This document shows, in pieces, positions 39,295 through 48,959 of a stretch of 64,000 nt of DNA. Every line of letters begins with the position of its first letter. Position 1 is the first letter of the stretch. The stretch is from Thecamonas trahens ATCC 50062 (Eukaryota > Apusozoa > Apusomonadida > Apusomonadidae): NCBI RefSeq assembly GCF_000142905.1, contig NW_013657643.1, forward strand, positions 289,911-353,910, given 5' to 3'. A model generated the notes under the pieces. The model was not told the DNA's origin. It ran no database searches and saw only the letters and a list, made by a program, of their open reading frames with translations. Position numbers and translations under genes: made by a program.

Positions 39295-40892
39295 TTATTT
39301 ACTTGGCGCCATCCTCTCCTTCCTGCGGATGAGCTCCTCAGCAGCGGCAAACAAGTTCTTGCCCATGAAGAAGCGCTCCAGAAGAACAAAACGCGAGCCA
39401 ATGTTGGGTTGGCAAGGAGCTCGTCGATGCCTGCCTCGGACAGACTGTGCGGCGGTGCGGCGAGCACAGCTCGGATGCCCCTCGTCAAGATGGGGAGGAT
39501 GTAGCTGGAGGTGATGTCCTTGACGGCGCGGCTAAACTGTCCCCGCGGAAGGCTGCCCGCCACATAGGCCTCGACCTTGCCGCGAACCGATGGCAGCACG
39601 ACAGCAGTCTTGGGATTGTTCAGCACGATCTCCAAGGGGTTGGGCGGCGGCGGCGGCGGGGAGGGATCGCCAGCGATCGCAAGCGGGCCGGGCGAGAAGC
39701 GGTCGTCGAATGCCCAGAGCGGAAGCCTGGGCAAGCAATAGTTGCGCAGGATTTTCATGGCGGTCCGCCTGCGCTTGCGGGGCAGAGATATGCTGGAAGC
39801 GCGACGCGGATTGGCGGCCTGGATTCCGGCCGCCACCGAGCCGTACTTGGCTGTCACTGCTTTGATGATCTCCTTGCCGTCGAAGAGCCTGATAGGCATC
39901 CCAAAGCTGTTGACGCGCCTCTCGGCCGCGATGCCGACCAAATCGGCCGAACGAAGGCCGAGCTGGATAGTGGCACGTGAGTAAGAAATCTTATCCCGGC
40001 GACCAGCCGACGAGTTGACATAGAACATGATGCAGTCGTTGCAGATCGGGTCGGGGCCCCAGTCGGCGCCGCGCACCTTGCCGACCGCGCAGAGGCAGAC
40101 AGGGCATCGCCGGGCAGCGGCGTCGAGAATGGCCTGATAGACAACGCCAGGTGTGCGACAGTCGAGAGATGAGACCAAGGTGTTGGAGGAGAGGGTCTCG
40201 AACACCGCGTCGGCGTGTGCCCGCCACAGTAGGTTGTCGCGCCCGATGGCGTACAGCCGCCGGCATGTCATGAGAATGTTGACCAGGTTCGGCACCTCTA
40301 GGTAGTGCAGAATCAAAAGAAGCAGCTCGTCCGGAAGCTCGATGAGCATCGACGGCCAGCTCGATCGATACTGTATCCACGCACAGCATCGGCGGGCCTC
40401 GGCGGCTGACATCTTGCTCCGCCCCGGCACGCCAGCCTCCTTCAGCCATGCCCTGATCGCTTTGGTGCTTTGCTGCGCCACCTCGGCATGCACCGCAGCA
40501 AACGAGCGGAAAGGCGCAAAGTTGATCACATGCGGCGCCAGCTCGGCCTGGAGCGGCTTGGCAGGCGGCATCATGTCCGGGACAACCTCGCCCGCTCCCG
40601 CAATCCGGACCACAATCTGGGCCTTGGTCCCCCTGGAGCTGACCCCGAGCTTCTTGGCCATATCCACGAGCTCTGTCTTTTTCATCGCCATCAGATTGCG
40701 CGAGATGTTGGGTCCCGTGCACGCGCGGGGGGGCTCGACCTGAGCCTCGACTATCCCCCCTTCCCCTCCCCCTCCCCCTCCTGCTCCTCTCGTGCCTCCA
40801 CTCAGTGCCAGGTCGTCCGCAGGCCCACACTCCGCCTCACGGGCCACCGGCTCAGTCTCTGCCTTGCGCGTGACGTTCGGCTCACTAGCCAT
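39295..40892 (-). CDS. SAP and F-box domain protein (one frameshift near the 3' end)
   Basis: About 532 residues from the Met at 40892. After a low-complexity start comes a SAP-like helical pair (KKTELVDMAKKLGVSSRGTKAQIVVRI, near 40600-40680). An F-box follows (LPDELLLLILHYLEVPNLVNILMTCRRLYAI, near 40240-40350). Then comes a CPVC...CNDC cluster that may bind zinc (about 39990-40120). As read, the C-terminus ends at 39285 in an unlikely sequence. One added base at about 39379-39383 restores a better tail (FMGKNLFAAAEELIRRKER) ending at 39295. F-box proteins recruit substrates to SCF ubiquitin ligases through SKP1. A SAP module would point to DNA- or chromatin-linked substrates. Confidence in the F-box is good, in SAP moderate. 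Confidence 0.72.
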
Positions 40893-41085
40893 TGTGCTCT
40901 GGGCCAGCTCTGCTTGACTACGCTCGTCTGAGCTCGGGAGGCGGAGAGGGGTGTGTCGTCTTTCGCCTGTCGAGTTGCCAACCCTCGGGCCGAAAAGTCG
41001 GCCCATAAAAGGTCGTAGTTCTGGGCTACTTGGGGGAAATGGGCCGACTGGAGACGGAGTGCGCAGAGGACACGTGCTGGAGGAC

Positions 41086-41624
41086 TCTCTCGTACATGCA
41101 TGCTCCCTGTTACCCCCGTTCATCTGTTGTTCCGGCCTGTCTCGGCATAATACCGATCATGATCCTCATGGCTCTCGCTCGCCTGTCTGCGAGTCACGAC
41201 GTCCAAAGCCGCAGACCGCCAACTGCCCAAGCTCAAAACCCACGACCCCGCCGCCCACTCTGCATGCACCCATACCGTCACCGTATACCTCATCCTGCAT
41301 CTGTTCTCGTGTCCACACTCGCCGTTATCGCCCTGACCCCTCTTTCCCTCTCCTCTCGACTGAGAGCCCACTCACCCCCACCTACCCCACCTCGTCATGA
41401 CAGGCGCACGTGCGAGCCTTGCACTTTTTGCAGCACTTTCGCGCATCCGCAGGCTTCAGCGCTGCCGAGACCCTTCACCTCACTTCCCCCCCCCCCACCC
41501 CTCCCCACATGCACCCCTTCGTCACCCTGGTCCTCCTGCTTCTTGCAGTGGTATGCACTGGTGCATGTCCCACCGTCAACACTCTCCCAGATGCTGTTGC
41601 CATGCCGTCGGCCCCCGGCTCGGC
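41086..41624 (+). repeat. Direct repeat copy 1 (about 539 bp)
   Basis: This matches 41645-42182 along its whole length at an offset of 559, falling to 558 after a small difference in the poly(C) tract near 41485. It contains the receptor upstream region, leader, start codon and signal-peptide codons. Confidence 0.95.
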
Positions 41625-41709
41625 TTGTCTCTATAGTGGGGGTTTCTCTCGTACATGCATGCTCCCTGTTACCCCCGTTCATCTGTTGTTCCGGCCTGTC
41701 TCGGCATAA
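41509..41709 (+). pseudogene. Truncated duplicate of the FG-GAP receptor 5' end
   Basis: Copy 1 of the duplication carries the same ATG, signal peptide (HPFVTLVLLLLAVVCTGAC) and about 38 codons as the intact gene at 42067. It then runs into unrelated sequence and stops at 41709. It could be transcribed from its own promoter copy and yield a 66-residue secreted peptide, but most simply it is a duplication scar. Confidence 0.75.
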
Positions 41710-42182
41710 TACCGATCATGATCCTCATGGCTCTCGCTCGCCTGTCTGCGAGTCACGACGTCCAAAGCCGCAGACCGCCAACTGCCCAAGCTCAAAACCC
41801 ACGACCCCGCCGCCCACTCTGCATGCACCCATACCGTCACCGTATACCTCATCCTGCATCTGTTCTCGTGTCCACACTCGCCGTTATCGCCCTGACCCCT
41901 CTTTCCCTCTCCTCTCGACTGAGAGCCCACTCACCCCCACCTACCCCACCTCGTCATGACAGGCGCACGTGCGAGCCTTGCACTTTTTGCAGCACTTTCG
42001 CGCATCCGCAGGCTTCAGCGCTGCCGAGACCCTTCACCTCATTCCCCCCCCCCCACCCCTCCCCACATGCACCCCTTCGTCACCCTGGTCCTCCTGCTTC
42101 TTGCAGTGGTATGCACTGGTGCATGTCCCACCGTCAACACTCTCCCAGATGCTGTTGCCATGCCGTCGGCCCCCGGCTCGGC
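41645..42182 (+). repeat. Direct repeat copy 2 (about 538 bp)
   Basis: The second copy is separated from the first by 20 bases (41625-41644). It leads directly into the intact receptor gene. Confidence 0.95.
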
Positions 42183-45100
42183 CTCACTTGCCGCCGGCGA
42201 CTTTTTCGCCACCGGCGCCCTCTCTGTCGTTGCCGCACCCCCGTCCGGCGGAGACATCATCGCCTTCCGCGCCGCCTCGCCGGGGGTCTTCGATCAGCCG
42301 GTTGTTCTTTCCTCGGCCGAGTTCGTCGGGCCCAAGCTTGTGCGCGCTGCCCACATCACCCATGACTCGTACCCGGACATTGTGGTGGCCAACTCGGGCC
42401 CGTCCCCCGAGCTCGCTGTCCTCGTCAACATCAACCAAACTTCTGGGGGCTTTGAGCGCGTCCGCATCTACACGGCGATCAGCAACGTGCGCGACATGGT
42501 TGTTGCCGCGCCTGCCGGCGACTCGGTCCTCCATCTCTTCTACATCGATAATTCTGGCACCAGGGCCATCGCCGGTCTCGCACAGCTTGCGGCTCGGAAG
42601 CAGGCAGGCGTTTCGGTTCCGGTTGGGCACATCGGAATGGCCATGGCATTAGCCACAGGCGACACCAACGGTGACGGCCTCACCGAGGTTGTCATCCTTC
42701 AAGACACAGGCATCAAGGCCTTGAGGATGAACGCCACCAGCACTCAAGTGCTCGAGCACCGGTGGCTTGTTGACTTTACCCCCGAGCGGCTGCCTACCTC
42801 GAGCTCGGCCTCCATTGCAGTTGCTGACTTTGATAGCGATGGCCGTGACGATGTTGCTGTTGTTGTTGCCGCCTTGGACACCGTCACAGTCTACCTTGCC
42901 TCCCAGGCCCCTCCGCTTGTTGTCGATCCCGCTTTCGATGGCGTTGATGTCGTGCGCGCCTGTGACATCAACAGCGATGGACTGCCCGACCTGGTTGCTG
43001 CTGCCTCGACGGGCGACACCATTCGTGGCTATTCTGGTCTCGGGGTCGACGGCTTTGTTCAAACACACGCCGCTGTTGCTTTGTCGCTGCCCTCTGTCCA
43101 CACCCTTCTTGTCCACGACTTTGATGCCGATGGCACCGACGATGTCATGGCTTCCTCACTCGTCGCATCCGACTTGTTTGCGTGGTACCCCTCGAAACGT
43201 CCTGCGGCTGCCTCATGCTTTGCCGCCTCTCCTGCCGTTATTGCCGCCACTGCTGTCGGAGCGGACGTTGTTGCCGCCGTGGACATCAATGCTGACGGCT
43301 TTGTCGACATTGTCGCCCGGACCTCTGCAACAGATCTTGTCGTTTACATCAACGTCGACGGCCGCGGAGGCTCCTGGCTAGCACAACCCAGCTCGGTGGG
43401 GATGGTGAGCGCTGATCCAAACTTGCGCACTGTTGTCGACGTCAACAACGACGGCTTTGTGGATGTGCTTTCCTCGAATACCGTTTTCCCTGGCGGTGAT
43501 CCTGGTGTTCCTGGGGACTACTTTCTCTTTACCAGCCATGTTGTGTTTACCATTCTGTTTGACCCTGTCAGCGCTCTCGTCGCCGACTTGGACGGCAACA
43601 GCTTCTCGGATGTCGTGGCCTTTACCACCACTGCCGTCCTTTGGGCCGAGCAAGAGCATACTAGAACATGGAAGCTTGCTGTGCAGCTCTTTGCTGTTGA
43701 CACGCTCACAGCTGGAGCAGTGGGAGACATGGATGGTGATGGAGCGGTAGACTTTGTCTACGCCGACGCTGCCAGTGGGCACATGCTGTGGCGTTCCAAC
43801 AACGGGCCGCCGCTTGTAGGCCCGCCGATGCCGGCAGCTTCCCTCGCCAACGTCACCGCCATCGTTGCTGCTGATGTTGACGCTGACGGCTCGTGTGATC
43901 TTGTGGCCACCGACTCTGTCCTTGGCCTCCTTTTGTCCGCAACCAGGGTGGCGGTGCATCGTTCGCCTTTCCAGCTGTTGTCGACTTTGTTGCGGACTCG
44001 ACGTTCCCGTCGGTCTTAGTCGTCGATCTTGACAGTGACAACGACGCAGACATAGTGGCTGTCAACGACAAGAGTCCTGGCTTTGTTGCATGGTACGAGT
44101 TTACAAGCGCCGGCAGCTTTTCGCCACGCATTGTTGTTGTGGCCGGCAGCGGCTTTGATCGGGCCGTTGTCGGCGACATCGACGGCGACTCGTTCCTCGA
44201 CATCATCGTTTCGTCGGCCTCGCTGGACAAGATCTCTTTCTTTGCCGCGCGGCCTGCGCCCAACTGGCAGCCGCATGCTGTTCGCCACCTTGCCTCGACC
44301 AACTTTCGTGACATTGTCCGTGCCACTCACATGACATGCTCGTCTGCTCGGGTCATCCTTCCTCCGGACGCCGTCATCGGTTTCTGCCCGTCGCGCAGCC
44401 ACGCACTCATTCCAGCTGGGGCACACGTTCACATTCAAGCTAGTCCTGGCTCGCATGCCACGATTGATTGCGGATCCAACGGCGGGCTCTTCTTTGATGT
44501 CCGCGGCAGGCTCTCGGTGACCAACGTCGACTTTGCCAACGGCACCGCCGGCACATCCCTCACGGCCGCATCGCCGTTGCGAGTCACAAATTCGGCCGCA
44601 TCGCTCTCTCTGCTCAACTGTACTGTATCACGATGCTCGACGGCCACCACGTCCCGACTGCTGCTGTACGCCGGCCTCGGCGGAGCTGTCGCGGTCGTCG
44701 ACGGTGCAGGGCTCAAGCTCGACGGCGTGTTGCTCTCTGACAACACCGCCGCTGTGGCCGGCGGCGCCGTGGCCGTTGTCGGCGCTGGCTCCTTTGTCTC
44801 GGCAGCCAACACCGTCTTTACCCGCAACGTTGCGCTCGGGACTTCTGCCGATCGTGGCGGTGGAGGAGGCTTGTTTGTTATTGGCGGCACACTATCGGCT
44901 TTGGACAACCTTCACGTCGTACACAATGAGGCGCGCCATGCCTCGGGTGGCGGGGTGCTTTCAGACTCGGGCATACTTTTGCTCACGCACGCTGTGGTCT
45001 CTGGAAACTCGGCCGCACTTGCGGGTGGATGTTTTGCGCTTCGATCCTCTGTCGCGCTTGTCAACGATGGAATCCTGGGTGGCTGCACTGCAGCCTTTGG

Positions 45101-47560
45101 TGGCTCGGTGGCGAGCATCGCTACTGACTACTCGTTTCCATCCCGCCCGACGCTCTCGGCCGTCCATCGATTCTCTGGCCCTGCAGGCACATTTCCGAGT
45201 CTACAATTGGCAAGAACCGAGTTGCAGAGCTCGTCGGCGCCGTTTGGGTGTGACATGTTCCTCTGCGGTGAGCCTGTGGACGTGCGCCCGCTGTCCCCGG
45301 CACTGCTCGATGTACTGGCCTGTGTCTCGCCGGGTAGCACGCCTGACATCCCGCCGTCGAGCTGGCTCACCACTTCAGCGAGTACGACGGCGAGCTGGAG
45401 TACACCGCCGATCTCGCTCGTGGCAACGGCCGGAACGTTGCCGCGGAGCGTCATCTCCGGCACTGCACTCGGCAGTGGCGAGTTCAAGGTGTATGATACC
45501 TTTGGCAACCCTGTACTCGACCCGGCGCTCGTGGTGAGAGCATCCACAAGCACGTCCAATGTCGAGCTCGGCAAGCTTCTCACCGGCGCCGGCTTTGACC
45601 CGCGATCGCAAAGTGCGTTTGTGGGTCAGCTCGAGATCGTCGGAGCGCTAGACGTGCTCGACGGTGACACACTAGTCGAGCTCCCAGTCTCGGTTGTCTT
45701 TGCGCTCGACGGCGAGCCCGCGGCCGAGCCACCGATGCTTGTTCACGACTTGCTTGTCACCAACTGCCCCTCCGGGTTTGGGCGTGTGGCCAGCGCCGTT
45801 GCGAGCGAGCTGGTGTGTGGCAAGTGCTCGGCCGGCGGCTACTCAGCCGGCGCGTCGTCGGCGCCGTGCCTGGCGGTGCCCGAGTGCCCGGACCACACGG
45901 TTCGGATGGAAGCGCCGTCGGCGGTCAACACATCGGTGGCGATTGTGCCGTGCACGTGCTCGCCGAACTACTGGGTTCCTAGCGGCGTAGTTGATCGCCC
46001 ATGCGTTGCCTGTCCGCGCGGCGGGGTGTGTCGCGGTGGGCTTGCCGTGCCTGTTGCCGCACCAGGCTTCTTCCCCGACTCGAGCGATCCTACTCTGTTT
46101 GTCGCGTGTCCGACGCCTGAAGCCTGCGCTGGCAGCGGCGACTGCCGTCCCGGATACGCATCTCGGCTCTGTGCCCAGTGCGCGTCCGGATACTACCGGT
46201 TGGCTGGGCGTTGCCACAAGTGCACGCCAGGCGTCAACGCCATTGTTCTTGCCGTTTTGGTTGTTGGTGTGCTGGCAGTGGTCACCACCTTTATTGTCTT
46301 CAACCTCTCGCCTAGCGTGAGCTACAAGTTTGCAGCGGCCATGATCGGGCTCAACGGTTTGCAGATCTCGGCCATGTACGGTCGGCTCGAGCTAGAGTGG
46401 GGTTCGTTTGCGCGAGTCTACTTTGACATTGCCTCGGCACTCAACGTCAACATTGAGCTTAGCTCGCCCGAGTGCTCGGCAGCAGCCGGCACCGACGTGT
46501 GGGTCCTCAAGCTTGTGCTCACGCTCCTCCTCCCGGTGTTTGCCGCCGTCGTTGTCGTCGCTATCGCTGCCCTGCTGTGGGTGGCCGGCAGGCTGGGCAT
46601 ACCCTGGCTCTCGAACAAGTCAACCGCCGAGGTGACGTCGGCGGCGGGCCGGACGTGGTTCCAGATCATGGTTCTCCTCTTTCTCCCGCTGGCCTCGGCC
46701 GGGTTTTCGGTCTTTGGCTGCCGGCGCGACGAGTCTGGCCGGTGGCTCTTGGACGCTGATCCGGCACGGAGCTGCTACAACGATGCCTGGTGGCGCGGCC
46801 TCTTTGCGCCGGGCCTCCTTGCCGTCAGTGTGTACGGCTTTGGCTTTCCGGCATGCGTCTATGGCGTCCTCGTCAGCCGCCGCCGCAAGCTGGACGCTAT
46901 CACCTTTACGCTCCGATTCGGCTTTCTTGTTGCCCGCTTTGTTGACACTGCGTGGTGGTTCGAGACCGCCATCATGGCGCGCAAGCTCGGCATTGTCATC
47001 GCCATGACATTTTTCTTTACCACCTCGGGCAAGGCCGCCGGCGCGCTCTTTGTTCTCGCATGCTGCGTCGTCGACCTCGCACTCCGTCGGCCGTACATGG
47101 CGGTTTTCACAATCACATGGCCATCGTAGTCCTTGGCGCTGTCGCCGCTGTCCTCTTTGCCGGCACCGTGGCCGATGCCCACGTCCGATCTATTGGTATT
47201 GTTGCCGGCATCTGCGTCAACGTCCTCGCCATTGTTGTTGGTAACGTCCTCGACTTCGTCCGCCTCGCCCGCGCTGAAAAGCGCGACGACGACGTGTTTG
47301 CGCACGAGACGGCAGTGCTTGACGGCGTCGACGACTGGGACACCGACGGCATTGACATCAGCTTGCAGTCGTCGATGTCATCGATAGAAATGACTCACTG
47401 CGCGAGCGAGTGCCGCCTTGCACCAAGCCTTGCCACTCCCTTGCATCTCGCGAGCAATACCAACGCGTGCTCCAACATCACGAGCGCCTCGGACGCCTCG
47501 GACGACTTTTCGTCGATCCCAACCCCCGCTCCGTTACCCGTCCCCGACTCTAGCCCCTAG
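42067..47560 (+). CDS. Large multi-pass receptor: FG-GAP/VCBS repeats, beta-solenoid, Cys-rich region, about 8 TM (two frameshifts)
   Basis: About 1831 residues if two one-base losses are allowed for (near 43938, TCC>TCCC; and 47104-47107, a T-run). I start at 42067, immediately before a signal peptide. Residues 40-740 hold many FG-GAP/VCBS calcium-loop repeats (e.g. DFDSDGRDDVAVVV, DINADGFVDIVA); the repeat unit straddles the first break, showing it is one gene. Next is a right-handed beta-helix region like polymorphic outer-membrane protein repeats (GGGLFVIGG, SAALAGGCFAL). An ephrin-receptor-like Cys-rich block follows, ending GYYRLAGRCHKC. About eight transmembrane helices come after it, the last two beyond the second break, then a Ser/Asp-rich cytoplasmic tail. 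It is likely a cell-surface adhesion or sensing protein; no ligand or G-protein motif is recognised. Two relatives lie at 48901-53915 and 61774-64000. Confidence 0.8.
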
Positions 47561-47831
47561 CCGACGCTTCCTTTAACCTCCCGCCTTGGCCGCAGAGTGT
47601 TTGCAACAAGGCCGATGGCAGCATCCTTTCCTTTCGTTGAGCGCTGCCTGGCAGAGTAGCACCATGGCTGCGCGTCCGAAAATCCGAACTTCCTCCCTCG
47701 CCATCCCGCGGCGCGCTCGGCGGCAGAAGCCGGCGTCCACGGTGACGCATAAAACGGAGCAGCGATGGAGCGGCAAGCCAGCGACGGGCGAGCAGGGCAG
47801 GCAATCAGTATCACCTACAGCGCTTCTTATC

Positions 47832-48959
47832 ATGGACTCTGAACTCGCAGCGCTTGTGATCGACAATGGATCGGGCATGTGCAAGGCCGGGTTTGCCGGC
47901 GACGACGCGCCGCGGGCGGTCTTTCCCTCTGTTGTCGGCCGGGCGCGATACAACAGCGTGATGGTGGGCATGGGCGCCAAGGACTCGTTTGTAGGTGACG
48001 AGGCTCAGGCCAAGCGTGGCGTACTCACACTCAAGTACCCGATCGAGCACGGCATCGTGACCAACTGGGACGACATGGAGAAGATCTGGCACCACACGTT
48101 CTACAACGAGCTGCGCGTCGCGCCCGAGGAGCACCCGGTCCTCCTCACCGAGGCGCCGCTCAACCCAAAGGCCAACCGCGAGAAGATGACCCAGATCATG
48201 TTTGAGACCTTTAACGCGCCGGCCATGTACGTCGCCATCCAGGCCGTGCTCTCGCTGTACGCCTCCGGCCGTACCACCGGCATCGTCCTCGACTCGGGTG
48301 ACGGTGTCTCGCACACGGTCCCGATCTACGAGGGTTACGCGCTCCCGCACGCCATCCTCCGCCTTGACCTCGCCGGGCGCGACCTCACCGAGTACATGTC
48401 GCGGATCCTGATGGAGCGCGGGTACTCGTTCACCACCACCGCCGAGCGCGAGCTCGTTCGCGACATCAAGGAGAAGCTGGCGTACGTGGCGCTTGACTTT
48501 GATGCCGAGCTTGCGCTTGCGGCGGCGTCGTGCGGGACGACACGCGAGTACGAGCTGCCTGATGGACAGGTCATCACGATTGGCAACGAGCGGTTCCGCT
48601 GCCCCGAGGCGCTCTTCCAGCCATCGTTCCTTGGCATGGAGGCTGCCGGCATCCACGAGACCACGTTCAACACCATCATGAAGTGCGAGATTGACATCCG
48701 CAAAGAACTCTTCTCCAACGTCGTCCTCTCTGGCGGCACCACCATGTTCCCCGGCATGGCTGATCGCATGCTCAAGGAACTCAAGGCTCTCGCTCCGGGC
48801 GCTACCAAGGTCAAGGTCATCGCCCCGCCTGAGCGGAAGTACTCTGTCTGGATCGGCGGCTCCATCATGGCCTCGCTGTCATCGTTTGAGCAGATGTGGA
48901 TCACCCGCGACGAGTACGACGAGTGCGGTCCGGCCATTGTCCATCGCAAGTGCCTGTAG
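47832..48959 (+). CDS. Actin
   Basis: 375 residues from the Met at 47832, exactly the canonical length. Nucleotide-binding motifs are intact ([54 protein letters not shown]), as are the His73 context ([20 protein letters not shown]) and the C-terminal IVHRKC. It departs from conventional actins at several normally fixed places (VVGRARYNS for IVGRPRHTG, DECGPA, final Leu for Phe). It may therefore be a divergent paralogue rather than the main actin. The frame is open 82 codons further upstream, but that extension is not actin. The last 59 bases overlap, antisense, the end of the receptor on the other strand. Confidence 0.96.

Larger units (their letters stand above)
40893..42066. other. Divergent promoter region occupied by a tandem duplication
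   Basis: The region between the F-box gene (minus) and the FG-GAP receptor (plus). Two near-identical 538-base copies fill most of it, so the receptor's own promoter and leader are present twice. Confidence 0.8.

Noticed and set aside
41030-41959. A 309-codon plus-strand frame with a duplicated peptide inside it
   Set aside because: It is an out-of-frame reading of the DNA duplication; no family features, and the signal peptide frame is a different one.
43938-44055. Two separate genes (FG-GAP protein, then beta-solenoid receptor)
   Set aside because: An FG-GAP repeat spans the junction: the missing second half of the last repeat (ASFAFPAVVDF...VVDLDSDNDAD) lies immediately upstream of the second frame's first Met, in that frame.
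47586-47831. An 82-codon N-terminal extension in frame with actin
   Set aside because: Actins start at the MDSELAAL position; the extension is low-complexity and probably the 5' UTR.
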